64,000 nucleotides of DNA from Okapia johnstoni (taxonomy: Eukaryota; Chordata; Mammalia; Artiodactyla; Giraffidae). Within the stretch, counting starts at the first letter, position 1; every line of letters begins with the position of its first letter. Shown one piece after another: positions 1 to 12,186 of this stretch. Both the position numbers and the translations under genes were made by a program. The stretch covers positions 124,001 through 188,000 of the forward strand of contig CM044312.1 in the NCBI GenBank assembly GCA_024291935.2, read 5' to 3'. The notes below the pieces were generated by a model. It saw only the letters and a program-made list of their open reading frames with translations, was not told where the DNA came from and ran no database searches.

Positions 1-1480
1 CTACCGCACTCAACTTACGGACACGGGGCCTCTGCTTCCCTCCCGCCTCACCTGTCTCTCAGCAAACAGCTTCTGTTCCAGCTTCCAGAGCACCTTGCTA
101 TCCAGACACAACCTCCCTGTGACCCAGTGCATTCCCACGGTGCCTGTTGGGACAGGGGAGAGGCCTGACATGGATCATCCCCTCAGTGAAGCAAAGAGAA
201 ACGAAGAGCAGGCTCCTGGCCGACGTGAAACTGAGGGGCATGCGTGATGGGCTGTAGAAAGGCCCACACATCTCTAACTCCAGCAGCTTCCGCGGGGGAA
301 GCATCTTGGCCTCCCTCCTCTCTGCCCCAGCAGAGGTGGACCCAAGCAGCATCAGGTGGACCCATTCCTCCAGGCAAGACTCAGCATTACCCACCCCACA
401 GCTCAGGGGCTTGAAGAGGCCATGGGCAGGACAGACCCCAAGAGAGACAGAGAGGCCAGACGCACAGGTGAGAAGCCGTGTTAGTGGTGGCTCCTCTGGC
501 CTTAGCCAAGAGGGGCAGACAGCAGCCTTGTCCTTCCTGCACATCTGATCCGGAGCTATATGCAAAAGAAAACAGCTGTGTTAACGCCCTGACTTTTGTG
601 GTAGTTTGTTACAGAGCAGTAAATAAGCAGAACACGCTCTGATGGGGTGGGCGCTGTCCACCCACGTGCTTTTCTGAGTGCGGAATACAGCAGGGAACAA
701 ACACCTAACCACTGGTTTCATCTCAGAAGAGGCATTAAGATCTCTGCCTGGGGTTCAGTGACATCCTGCACTCCTCCTGTGATAAGCGACGTAAGCCTCA
801 GGAGTGGGCATTGTGGGAGCTGAGCAGGGCCTCCGGGCAGACAGCTGTGGGCTCCGTCAGCTCCTCCAGCAAAGTGAAGACCGAGGCTCTCAGCTGCCCC
901 CTTAGAGACTGTGATACACATGTCCAGTGAAGGCCTTGATCAATGACACCCTGGCAACCAATGGCTCTAATTACAGGCGAGTCTTCTTTTTAACGACTTC
1001 TAGCTTGAGGCTTGAGGATGACATCTTCGGGCTGCATCTGAATTGGAGGCTGACCCGGAGGCTGACCCGATGAAGATGTGGGCTTGTGGCCACTGCTCAC
1101 CTAGAGGCTCTGTGTTTGTGCCCCAGCAGGACCCCTCCCTGAGGGTCAGGGGAGGAAAGGCATCATCTGTCAAGTTTCTTTTGCAGCTGCAAGATGTTCA
1201 ACATCACTAAGATTTAGCTACTTTTGCAGAACGAATTACTTCAAACCTTAGGGGCTTCAAACAAGAACTTTATGTTGCTTTTACACAAAGCTGGGGGGCA
1301 GGAATTTGGTAGGGACATGGCTGTGCACCTTTCACTTAGGGTCTTTAGTGTGGTTATGCTCCACTGGCAGCTGAGGCCCCAGTTGTTTGAGGGCCTGTTG
1401 CAGTGAAAGGAAAAAAGAAGAATGAGTTTTTCTCTCTCCCTTTCCTGAGAACAAAGAATATGAAGAGAACAGTGAATCGG
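1..1480. other. Intergenic DNA, no gene recognised
   Basis: Moderately GC-rich flanking sequence far upstream of VIPR2. The open frames are short, lie on both strands and match no family I recognise. I see no clear interspersed repeat, although ancient degraded repeats would escape inspection by eye. Confidence 0.5.
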
Positions 1481-1489
1481 CCTGAACAT

Positions 1490-1990
1490 CCCTGCTTTTT
1501 TTACTCTAACTGCTCCTAATTCTGTGTGTCTATAACTAAATTTGCTTTTCTGCCCCCTAACTCTGCAGAAGCTACACTTTGCACCTATTTTCCTTTGACT
1601 CTATGCTAAATACCTCCCCTATCTGGTGTTTACCCTTATAACACTCTTCCCCTTGTAGTCACATATCAGAAAGAAGGTGCAGAGCCACCAAACTGCCAGA
1701 CTCAATTACTGGGTTACTACTGACAGTTTATGACTGTCTCTGAAACAATGCAAGAGGGAGAAGTCAAGATCCTGCCCCCCGTTCCCCATCACTGACTCTC
1801 GCCTGGGAGCCCTGCCGTCTGCAAGCCCCGGGACCCCTCGGGGTGGGGTGGGGGGTGTGCACACGGCTCTCCAGCCATGAGCCTACGGGGTTCCCTCTCA
1901 GTCTGCTGAGACTAAAGCCACGTTTCTATTTCCTCCAAACTCTGTCTCCGTATTTTTCATTCTCGTTCGGTGGGCAGAGAAGGCCAATTT
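1490..1990 (+). repeat. Possible solitary endogenous-retrovirus LTR, degraded
   Basis: The stretch has the texture of a retroviral LTR: a mixed upstream part, a C-rich middle (about 1775-1835), then a 3' part about 1900-1980 with the pyrimidine-rich U5-like text that ruminant LTRs often end with (CTCTGTCTCCGTATTT near 1940, then a GTTCGGTGGGCAGA-like end). No gag, pol or env-like frame flanks it, so if real it is a solo LTR. I could not define TG...CA ends or a target-site duplication. This is pattern memory rather than a proven match. Confidence 0.3.
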
Positions 1991-2280
1991 TGGCCACTGA
2001 CAGGGCCTGGAGCCAGATGCCCAAGGTGGGAGCTTACTTCTTGGATTTCTCTGGGTGTGGGACAGAGGCCCAAATCATTGCAGATGTCTCAGGATAACTC
2101 CTCACATGGCCTCCCTCACTGGCTCCCCAACAGAGTGTCCCAGGAGAACCAGATGGAAACCATGGTAACCCAGATCTTAAACATTAAAAAAGTCAGAGTT
2201 GATTTTTAAGGACAAATTGGCAAACGATATAAAAATACAGTGAATAAAAATTTAAAGAGCAAAATTATTTCATGAACTTT

Positions 2281-5200
2281 CCATTCAGTTCAGTCGCTCA
2301 GTTGTGTCCAACTTTTTGCGACCCCATGGACTGCAGCAGGCCAGACTTCCATGTCCTTCACCCACTCCCAGAGTTTGCTCAAACTGATGTCCATCGAGTC
2401 AGTGACGCCATTCAACCATCTCATCCTCTGTGGTCCTCTTCTCCTCCCGCCTTCAATCTTTCCCAGCATCAGGGTCTTTTCCAGTGAGTCAGCTCTTCAC
2501 TTCAGGTGGCCACATCAGTATTAGAGCTTCAGCATCAGTTCTTCTGATGAATACTCAGGACTGATTTCCTTTAGGATAGACTTGTTGGATCTCCTTGCAG
2601 TCCAAGGGACTCTCAAGAGTCTTCTCCAACACCACAGCTCAAAAGCATCAATTCTTTGGCACTCAGTTTTCTTTATGGTCCAACTCTCACATCCATACAT
2701 GACTGCTGGAAAAAACAGCTTTGACTAGCCAGACCTTTGTTGGTAAAACAATGTCCCTGCTTTTTAACATGTTTTCTAGGTTGGTCATAGCTTTTCTTCC
2801 AAGGAGCTAGTGTCTTTTCATTTCATGGCTGCAGTCACCATCTGCAGTGATTCTGGAGCCCCCCAAAATAAAGTCTGTCACAGTTTCCATTGTTTCCTCA
2901 CCTATTTGCCATGAAGTGATGGGACCGGATGCCATGATCTCAGTTTTTCGAATGTTGAGTTTTAAGTCAGCTTTTTTACTCTCCTCTTTCATTTTCATCA
3001 ACAGGCTCATCAGTTCCTCTTTGCTTTCTGCCATAAAGATGGTGTCATCTGCATATCTGAGGTCATTGATAATTCTCCTGGCAATCTTGATTCCAGCTTG
3101 TGCTTCATCCAGTCTGGGATTTCACATGATGTACTCTGCATATAAGTTAAATTAGCAGGGTGACAATACACAGCCTTGACGTACTCCTTTTCCTATTTGG
3201 AACCAGTTTGTTCTTCCATGTTCAGTTCTAACTGTTGCTTCTTGACCTGCATACAGATTTCTCAGGAGGCAGGTAAAGCGGTCTTATATTCCCATCTCTT
3301 GAAGAATTTTCCACAGTTTGTTGTGATCTACACAGTCAAAGGCTTTATTGTAGTCAATGAAGCAGAAGTAAATGTTTTTCTGCAACACTCTTGCTTTTTC
3401 TATGATCCAACGGATGTTGGTAATTTGATCTTTTGCTCCTCTGCCTTTTCTAAATACAGCTTGAACATCTGGAAGTTCTCAGTTCACGTACTGTTGAAGC
3501 TTAGCTTGGAGAATTTTCGAAATTATTTTGCTAGTGTGCCAGATGAATGCAATTGTGCGGTAGTTTGAGCATTCTTTGGCATTGCCTTTTTTGGGGATTG
3601 GAATGAAAACTGACCTTTTCCACTCCTGTGGCCGCTGCTGAGTTTTCCAAATTTGCTGGCATATTGAGTACAGCACTTTCACAGCATCATCTTTTAGGAT
3701 TTGAAATAGCCCAACTGGAATTCCATCACCTCCACTAGCCTTGTTCGTAGTGATGCTTCCTAAGGCCCACTTGACTTCACATTCCAGGGTGTCTGGCTCT
3801 CGGTGAATGATCACACCATCATGATTATCTGGGTCGTGAAGATCTTTTTTGTATAGTTCTTCTGGGTATTCTTGCCACCTTTTCTGCTTCTGTCAGGTCC
3901 ATACCATTTCTGTCCTTTACTGTGCCCATCTTTGCATGAAAAGTTCCCTTGGTGTCTCTAATTTTCTTGAAGAGATCCCTAGTCTTTCCCATTCTACTAT
4001 TTCCCTCTATTTCTTTGCATTGATCAGTTAGGAAATCTGTCTTATCTCTCCTTGCTATTTGTTGGAACTTTGTATTCAGATGGGTGTATATTTCCTTTTC
4101 TCCTTTGTCTTTCACTTCTCTTCTTTTCTCAGCTATTTGTAAGGCCTCCTCAGGAAACCATTTTGCCTTTTGTGTTTCTTTTTCTCAGGGATGGTTTTGA
4201 TCACGGCCTCCTGTACAATGTTATGAACTTTCATTCATGGTTCTTCAGGCACTCTGTCTACCAGATCTAATCCCTTGAATCTATTTGTCACTTCCACTGT
4301 ATTATCATAAGGGATCTGATTTAGGTCATACCTGAATGGTCTAGTGGTTTTCCCTACTTTCTTCAATTTAAGTCTGAATTTTGCAATAAGGAGTTCAAGA
4401 TCTGAGCCACAGTCAGCTCCTGGTCTTATTTTTGCTGACCATATAGAGCTTCTCCATCTTCAGCTGCAAAGAATATAATCAATCTGATTTCCATATTGAC
4501 CATCTGGTGATGTCCTTGTGTAGAGTTGTCTCTTGTGTTGTTGGAAGGGGGTGTTTGCTGTGACCAGTGCATTCTCTTGGCAAAACTCTGTTAGCCTTTC
4601 CCCTGCTTCATTTTGTACTCCAAGGCCAAACTTGCTTGTTACTCCAGGTATCTCTTATCTTCCTAGTTTTTCATTTCAGTCCCCTATGATGAAGAGGACA
4701 TCTTTTTTTCAGTATTAGTTCTAGAAGGTGTTGTAAGTCTTCATAGAACCATTCAACCTCAACCTTTTCTGCATTAGTGGTTGGTTGGGGCATAGACTTG
4801 GATTACTGTGATATTGAATGGTTTGCCTTGGAAACAAACAGAGATCATTCTGTCGTTTTTGAGATTGCACAGAAGTACTGCATTTTGGGCTCTTCTGTTG
4901 ACTACGAGGGCTACTCTATTTCTTCTAAGGGATTCTTGCCCACGGTAGTAGATATAATGGTCATCTGAGTTAAATTCGCCCATTCTGGTCCATTTTAGTT
5001 CACTGATTCCTAAAATGTTGATGTTCACTCTTGCCATCTCCTGTTTGACCACTTCCAATTTACCTTGATTCATGGACCTAATATTTCATGTTCCTATGCA
5101 ATATTGCTCTTTACAGCATCAGACTTTACTTCCATCACCAGTCACATCCGTGACTGGGCGTTGTTTTCTCTTTGGCTCTGTCTCTTCATTCTTTCTGGAG

Positions 5201-6535
5201 CTGTTTCTCCACTCGTCTCCAGTAGCATATTGGCACCTACTGACCTAAGTAGTTCATCTTTCAGTGTCATATCTTGCCTTTTCATACTGTTCATGGGGTT
5301 CTCAAGGCAGGAGTACTGAAGTGGTTTGCCATTTTCTTCTCCAGTGGACCATGATTTGGCAGAACTCTCCACCATGACCTGTCCATCTTGGGTGGCCATA
5401 CATGGCATGGCTCATAGTTTCACTGAGTTAGACAAGGCTGTGATCCACTTGATCAGTTTGGTTAGTTTTCTGTGACTGTGTTTTTCATTCTGTCTGCCCT
5501 CTGAGGGATGAGAAAAAGAGGCTTGTGGAAACTTCCTGATGGGAGGGACTGGCTGCAGGGAATCTGGGTCTTGCTCTGGTGGGTGAGGCCATGCTTAGTA
5601 AATCTTTAATCCAATTTTCTGTTGAAGGGTGGGGCTGTGTTCCCTCCCTGTAGTTTGGCCTCAGGCCAAACTATCATAGGGATAATGGTGGTAATGGAGA
5701 CATCCTTCAAAAGGACTTATGCCAGCATGCCCCGTGCTTCCCAGGACTGCTGTAGTCAGTGCCCCTGTCCCCCCGGCAGGCCACTGTTGACCCATGCCTC
5801 TGCCAGAGACTCCTGGACACTCACAGGCAAGTCTGGCTCAGTCTCTTGTGGGGTCATGGCTCCTTTCTCCTGGGTCCTGGTGCACACAAGGTTTTGTTTG
5901 TGCCCTCCAAGAGTCTGTTTTCCCAGTCCTATGGAAATTCTATAATCAAATCCCACTGGCCTTCAAAGTCAAATTCCCTGGGGAGTCCCAGTTGCTCTGC
6001 AGATCCCCAGGTTGGGGAATCTGTTGTGGGTCCTAGAACTTTGAAACAGTGTGAGAACTTCTTTGATATCACTGTTCTCCAGTTTGTGAGTTGTCTGCTC
6101 GGTTGTTCTATGGTGGAGCTAATTGCGACCTTCTCCAAGAGGATTTATGCCATATGGCACAGTTCCCAGGTCTGCTGCAGCCGGAGCCCCTGTCCCTGCC
6201 ACAAGCCACAGCTGATCCATGCCTCCACATGAGACACTCAAACACTCAAAGGCAAGTCTGGCATAGTCTCTTGTGGGGTCTCTGTGCCCTGGTGTGCACA
6301 GATTTTATTTGAGTCCTCCAAGCGTCTCTGGTGGGTATGGGGTTTGATTCTAAATGGAATTTTCCCCCTCCTATTGGCTTGTTGGGGCTTCTCCTTTGCC
6401 CTTGGGTGTGGAGTATCTTTTTTTGTTGGGATCCAACATTCTCCTGTCCATGATTGTTCAGCAGCTAGCTGCAGTTTTGGAGTTCTCACAGAAGATGAGC
6501 GCACATAGCTTCTACTCCGCCATCTTGGAACTGTG
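2281..6535 (-). mobile_element. BovB (RTE-clade) LINE, near full length, inactive
   Basis: Read on the minus strand this is a BovB non-LTR retrotransposon of about 4.25 kb. Its 3' end lies at 2281 with the usual GACTGAACTGAA-type terminus and its 5' end is near 6535. Fragments of the endonuclease (about 4774-5408, including the segment ILGISELKWTRMGEF) and the reverse transcriptase (about 2800-4115, with the YADD catalytic box at about 3035-3055) are in separate frames broken by stops and frameshifts, so the copy cannot encode a working protein. An exact 11-bp target-site duplication, TCATGAACTTT, flanks it at 2270-2280 and 6536-6546. That fixes the ends and shows that the region upstream of the ORF (5450-6535) belongs to the element. 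Confidence 0.92.
5735..6345 (-). repeat. Internal direct duplication in the BovB 5' region
   Basis: Two related blocks lie in tandem with a period of about 425 bp. One starts near 5738 (CCCAGGACTGCTGTAG) and the other near 6166 (CCCAGGTCTGCTGCAG). Both continue through the same landmarks, such as GGCAAGTCTGGC and TCTCTTGTGGGGTC. They sit in the 5' untranslated part of the element, so this resembles a repeated promoter or 5'UTR monomer. Similarity is clear but imperfect. Confidence 0.7.
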
Positions 6536-6546
6536 TCATGAACTTT

Positions 6547-7945
6547 AACTTCAAATATAAGTTACAATTTCATTGGTTTCTAAATTTACTGCTAAATTAT
6601 TTCTATTGCATGGAGCTTTGCCAAGCTCATGCAGACCTGGCTGAATGGGTCACTTCTCTGAGCTATAAGTGCCTGGGATGCAGAGTGTGGACAAGAGCAG
6701 AAGTGACTGCCAGGTGGGCTTGTTCGTGATGCGGTGGTCTTGAGTATTACTAAGGAAGGGACAGCGAGGAAGGAATCCCAATATGGGAAATGGCTCCAGA
6801 GAGTTGTGGGAATAAACTACTTTCATTTGGACTGAACAAAGTGTTTGAGCGGGAAGGCAACAAAAATGTGTAGTTTGGTGGAGAAGAGAGAAGAAGGCAG
6901 CTCTTGGCGTTGAGGAACGCAGCTTTGGGTAAACACCTGAGGGAGAGCTAGCAGGGCTCCCCGGTCCCTGTTGCTCCGCCTTCACCACACCCACCTCCTG
7001 AGTCCCCAGTCTTGGTCTCCAACCGGAGAAGCAGCACTTTATTTTTCTGTCTTCTTAGGAATTAAACTCTAAGAAGATGGCATTAAAACTGCATTTTCAA
7101 AAGAGCATTTCATAAACAGAACTATAAGGAAAACTAAAAGAAACAGTTTTTATATTATTATTCAAAGGGAAGAAAATATGAGCCCTGCCTGGGGTGCAGA
7201 GTGGGGCTGCAAATACAGGCGGTGCGGGGGAGGGGAGAGGGGGAGGAACCCGAGCTGCAGATTCCCAGGGACCGCGCCCAGGTGAGGGCGTCAGACGTCA
7301 TGACACCTGCCCGCCCACGTGGTCCGGTCACAGCTGCCCACACACAGCACCGACCCCAACCGGGCGCAGAGGCCGGCGGGTTGACCATGCTGCCCTTGCC
7401 GAGCCTCCGTTTCCTCTTCTGGTTTCCTTTTCCATTCCTATTCCGGTTCCGGCTCCTCAGGTTTTGTGTTTTATAAACTGCAGGGAGAGCTGATTGCGCA
7501 GAGAATCCAAGCAGGAAGTGAGTGTTTGGGGGATGAGCACTCTAAAGGGATCAGCGAAGTTCTCTTGGTTACAACCAGGCACAGCCTCAGGACACACGTG
7601 GGCCTAAGGGAGCTTCCTCTTCTGCAGTCACATCGCGTCCAACTCCTCGTGTTTACTTTATGTTGACTCATAAAGGCGTTTGAGCTAAAGCTCACTGTTT
7701 ATTTCTTGTGTAATCATCTCTGCGTTCTTTGTGATCAGCCGGCTGAGTTTACCAGAACAAAGCACTGATGACAACTCAGCTTTTCCTGTCAGCGCCCAGG
7801 CGGTCTCCCTGCAGGCGGTGAACCCTGGAGGCCAGGGTGAGCCTCTGGTCCTCAAAAGTCCAGCACTGCCCCCCATGCTCTGGGTGCTGACTGCTGACTA
7901 ACTGTGTTGGACCGCTGAACATGTGGTTAAAAACAGTTCTTTATT
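6547..7945. other. Intergenic DNA, no gene recognised
   Basis: Apparently unique sequence between the BovB element and a Bov-A2 SINE. It includes an AT-rich patch (about 7050-7180) followed by a GC-rich patch (about 7190-7390). The open frames are short and none is recognisable. Confidence 0.5.
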
Positions 7946-7954
7946 TTGTTTTCC

Positions 7955-8233
7955 GCTGCTGCTGCTGCTGCTAAGTCGCTTCAGTCGGGTCCGACTCTGT
8001 GAGTCCCCATAGAGGGCAGCCCACCAGGCTCCCCCGTCCCTGGGATTCTCCAGGCAAGAACACTGGAGTGGATTGCCATTTCCTTCTCCAATGCATGAAA
8101 GGGAAAAGTGAAAGTGAAGTCACTCAGTCGTGTCCGACTCTTCTCAACCCCGTGGACTGCAGCCTACCAGGCTCCTCCGTCCATGGGATTTTCCAGGCAA
8201 GAGTACTGGAGTGGGTTGTCATTGCCTTCTCTG
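7955..8233 (-). mobile_element. Bov-A2 dimeric SINE
   Basis: Two BovB-derived monomers lie head to tail on the minus strand. Each carries the TCGTGTCCGACTC-type box and the CCAGGCAAGA-CTGGAGTGG box, and they are joined by the GTGAAAGTGAAGT linker. A CTG run (about 7957-7974 on the + strand) forms the 3' tail. An exact 9-bp target-site duplication, TTGTTTTCC, flanks the element at 7946-7954 and 8234-8242. Confidence 0.93.
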
Positions 8234-8242
8234 TTGTTTTCC

Positions 8243-9285
8243 TTTAAACTTGCTCATTTTCTTCTCTTCTTCCTTAAAAAAATTAAGGGAAGCAAGCCAT
8301 TGAAAAGGTAGCACCTCTTTCAGATGCTCTGTGTGTGGTGTCTGTCCACGCCACTGGTCAGGGCTGCCCTGTGAAAGAAACACCACATGGAACCCTTCTC
8401 AAAGCTGACAACGGCCTCCTGTGCAACCGGGCTCGGCAGATACTGTCCCTCCACCCTGGGCAGTCCACGTCAGTCCCCCATCCCTGCCACATGCTCCACT
8501 AGTGGGCTCAGGCCCAGCCCCAGCCCCAAGTCCTCTGCATCTCTGTCCTCTGGCTCTCTCCCTTCTCCCCTCCTCCTCCTCTCTGGACTGGTCACCCCAT
8601 CATGGTCCTCTGGGCACCCCAACCTGCCTCCCCTCCCCCCCCAGCCAGCTCTGAGGGAAGGGCCCTGGTCTTGCAAGGCTGGATCTACTTTGGAGGAGGA
8701 CCTGAGGGAGCAAGGAGCATCCTACCACACCTCCCTCCTTCCCCACAGCCCCGCCTCTCCAGGCTCACCACAGGGCACACTCTGCCAGGCCTTTCTCAAA
8801 GATGAAGGGTCTGGGTTACCAGTTCCTGTTAAACATGAATGATTTAACACCTGTCACCTGCGCCTGGGGCCTGGTTTAGAAGACCAGCGTCTCCTCCTGA
8901 GAGCTGCTGGCTTTGTTTCTGCTGGTTCTGCCTGGGGAGGGAGCCCTAGCCCCCGGGTTGCTCTCCCCGGGGCCTCCTCATGCCCATCTCCTGGCTCTGT
9001 TGGGTGAGAACTCCGGCCTGGCCTGGCACTAAACTCTGCTTAGATGAGTGGAGAGTCTCCATGTTTCCCTCAGCAAGGAAAGCAAGATGCTTCCCGAGAT
9101 GGGCTGAAGGTGAGAGTGTCCACCCTGGGCTTGTAGAACCTCCAGTTGTCCAGTTGGAAGCGACAGCAAGTTTTGCTCACTCCAGACTCAGACAAGTGGT
9201 GAGAGAAAGGTAAGGAGGGGTCAGATCACCTGTGGCCTCAAGTCTAGGGTGACCATGGAATAGTTCCAAAGCAGGACAGGTCTGA
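8243..9285. other. Intergenic DNA, C-rich, no gene recognised
   Basis: Apparently unique sequence with a pyrimidine-rich section at about 8440-8660. That base composition explains the proline- and serine-rich open frames there. I see no recognised gene or repeat. Confidence 0.5.
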
Positions 9286-9294
9286 GAATGCAAG

Positions 9295-9443
9295 TGAAAC
9301 TGAAAGTTGCTCAGTTGTGTCTGACTCTTTGCCACCCCATGGACTATACAGTCTATGGAATTCTCCAGGCCAGAATACTGGAGTGGGTAGCCTTTCCTTT
9401 CTCCAAGGGATCTTCCCAACCCAGGTCTCCTGCATTGCAGGTG
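9295..9443 (-). mobile_element. Bov-tA SINE, truncated
   Basis: Minus-strand Bov-tA sequence: TTGTGTCTGACTCTTTG, then GGAATTCTCCAGGCCAGAAT, then GATCTTCCCAACCCAGG. It is truncated before the tRNA-derived 5' end. An exact 9-bp target-site duplication, GAATGCAAG, lies at 9286-9294 and 9444-9452, so the truncation happened at insertion. Confidence 0.92.
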
Positions 9444-9452
9444 GAATGCAAG

Positions 9453-10282
9453 GGACACTGGTAATAGCCATGCTGGGGCAGTGGGTGAAGCAGATGGCAG
9501 ACTCAGCATGATGCTGAAAGGTGTTTTAATGGCAGCCATAGGAGAGTTCTGGGCAGGGAGGGGTCATGGTCACTGTATTTTAAAAGTGAGTTTGTTGGTT
9601 GTTCAGCAGAACCTGTATCTGCAACATCCCCCGACCCTCCACTCCTGTCACTGCAAGGAACTCATCATCAGGGCTGTCCTTGAGCTCTGCAGGGACTTTG
9701 GGCTCACCCCCACGCTCCTGTTCATGGCCTTGACCACTGTTGTGCCCTGCATGGTGCCTTCCTCGGGCCACACCATCAGTCCCCCACATCTTACAGGGGT
9801 GTCAGGGAAAATCCCCGCATGACTAGATCTCATCTTTCTAAGCTGATTGTGAGGTTCCATCTAAGGCTGTGCCTCTCCGGTGGCTTTGTTGACAGGTCTG
9901 GAGGGTAGATCTTTAAGGTGAGGAAGAGCTGCCTACATCTTGGGATGCTGTGCACCTGGCCTCACTGACGCTCACAAGCTCCTTCCTTTGCTCCACAAAC
10001 CCCGGGAGGGATGGCTCTACCTGAGACAGCTGGTGGTCTGGGGCCTGTTTCATGCCCCCCACACTCACAGTCAGTTGGTGATGGAGGCAGCCAGTAAGAA
10101 GCAAAGTCTGCCTCCCAGGGTGGACCCTTGAGCTGGGGGTGAGGAAGAGTGTTGGGGGAGGGCAGGTGTGCAGGACAAGCTCTACCTGTAAGGACATCAG
10201 CATCCCAAAGACTGGTCCCACCCCCTGGACCCAGCATCCTGAGCAGAAGCAGCCCTGAATCCTTGCTGGCTGCTTTGGTACC

Positions 10283-10333
<51 letters not shown>

Positions 10334-11982
10334 ACGCTCAGTCACAGAGACAGAAATACCTGTGACTTGGGCATCAAAAACACTTGATGTCACTGATGAG
10401 GTTTTTGAAAGAAAAGCTGAGGAGATTCCAGCTCAGTGGGGAAGCAGCTGCTTTGTGTGGCAGTGACCTGGGAGGCAGGAGCAGGAAAGGCCTTCTGAAC
10501 TCCCAGGCTCCCGCTAGAGACTGCCCAGCATGATGTCAGCTTGGGCCACACAGGCGTCTGCAGGGGGCAGTCACAGCACCCACTGTGCAGGGATGATTTC
10601 ATCGAGAGGCAAGAAGAGCACATCAGACGCAGAGCACGGGTCAGGGAGCCAGACGGAGCTAGGTGGGCTGGAAGGTTTGCTCTGTTCTGCCCCTCCCCCT
10701 CTTCTGGGAATGAGGGTCAACCATTCCGTCAAGGTCACTGCACTCTCCAGGCTGATAATCTCCAGCTTTTGGCTTTGAGTTTATCAACTCTGGAAAGTCA
10801 GCCCGCCATGTGAAACATTAAAGCTACAACTACAAGGCTCTCCTGATCTTCAAAAAGTACAGGAAATCTCCTTGTTTTATCACTTAATCTGCTGATCAGT
10901 TAATCATTTGATCCATTTTCCCTGGACTTTACCAAACGCTGAGTAAATGTTAGAGTGCATCTGATTTATACTCTGGCAAGTCCTTTAAAAAGTAATCCAG
11001 TATATTTACAGAAGTATCATGCTATATTCTACCCCACCCCTGACTTTTCTTAGGCATCCAGTTACTAATTCAGGACACAGGGAACTTGGAAGCCATCAGT
11101 TTTGTCTTCACAGCAAGAAAAAGCTGAACAACCTGGACATCAAAACCTCATTTAGAATATAAAAAATTGAGTTCAGAGGGCCCTCAAACTGGAGAGACAC
11201 ACAGCTGTTGCAGAGAACCGCAGCTTTCCAGACAAAAGCCCAGGAGCTGAGACCATTGTGGGAACCAGGCCCAGGACTGGAAAACCTGATTTGTAATTAT
11301 TAATTGATGGAGGTTCATTGTGGACAAATTCAAGAGTTAAAAACTCCAACGGTGACCTAGAGCGCTTCACACTTTTGTGACTTTTACCTCCAGGAGTGAC
11401 CAGGCTCTCACAGTGAAAATCCCTTCGTGCTTCCAGCAGGGGTGGAGAGAAAAAGTCATTTTTAAACACTCAGGGTGCTCTGTCCCTATCAAGGCCTGCC
11501 TCTGGGGGAGCTGACTGACCTACTGGGTGCAGGGAAATACTCAACTCCAGCAGCCCCGGCCAGCACCCCCAACCTTCTGCGTAAGGGGAAGAAGAACCTG
11601 GGAAGCCCTTGGAAAGTTTGGTCCAAGGACCCAGGCCGGAAGGCTGAGGCCTCCCATGGGTTATAACCCCTTCCCCCACTCCGCTCTGCAGCACCAGTAG
11701 GGCTGCTGGTCACAACAGGGAAAGAAACTGAAAGACCTGCACTCCTCAAAGCTTTAAAGAAGAAAAAGTCATCACTAGAGACAACCAGAGACAACAGAGG
11801 AGGAAAAACCAAGAACACGAGAAACTTCAGCCTCCAATATCCAAGGCTTCCTCAGACAAGCAAAACTGAGGGCGTTTGTTGCAAATAGTCCTGCCTTGCA
11901 AGAAATGTTAGAATAAAATTCTTCAGAAAAAGGAAATATGCCGTAGGTTAGAAATCTGAGTCTCTATAAGGAAGAGTGTTAA
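9453..11982. other. Intergenic DNA, no gene recognised
   Basis: Apparently unique sequence apart from the TG microsatellite listed separately. The open frames are short and unrecognised, and those crossing the TG run are repeat artefacts. Confidence 0.5.
10285..10332 (+). repeat. (TG)24 microsatellite
   Basis: Twenty-four uninterrupted TG dinucleotides. Pure alternating purine-pyrimidine runs of this length are usually length-polymorphic and can adopt Z-DNA. It lies about 16 kb upstream of VIPR2 exon 1. Confidence 0.98.
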
Positions 11983-11996
11983 AGAAGGTATAACTG

Positions 11997-12172
11997 GGGA
12001 CTCCCCTGGTGGTCCAGTGGTTGGGACTTTGCCTTCCAATGCAGGGAGTGCCTGGTTCGATCCCTGGTCGAGGAGCTAAGATCCCACATGCCTTGCGGCC
12101 AAAAAGCCAAAAACATAAAACAGAAACAATATCGTAACAAATTCAATAAAGTTTTAAAAAATAAAAATAAAG
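11997..12172 (+). mobile_element. CHR-type tRNA-derived SINE (artiodactyl)
   Basis: Plus-strand CHR SINE. The tRNA-like head carries GACTCCCCTGGTGGTCCAGT and a B-box-like GGTTCGATCCCTGG. The body is followed by the ACATAAAACAGAAACAATAT tail and an A-rich end. An exact 14-bp target-site duplication, AGAAGGTATAACTG, flanks it at 11983-11996 and 12173-12186, which sets both ends and suggests a moderately young insertion. Confidence 0.92.
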
Positions 12173-12186
12173 AGAAGGTATAACTG

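Noticed and set aside
7957..7974. A CTG/CAG trinucleotide run considered as a coding repeat
   Set aside because: It is the normal tail of the Bov-A2 SINE at this position.
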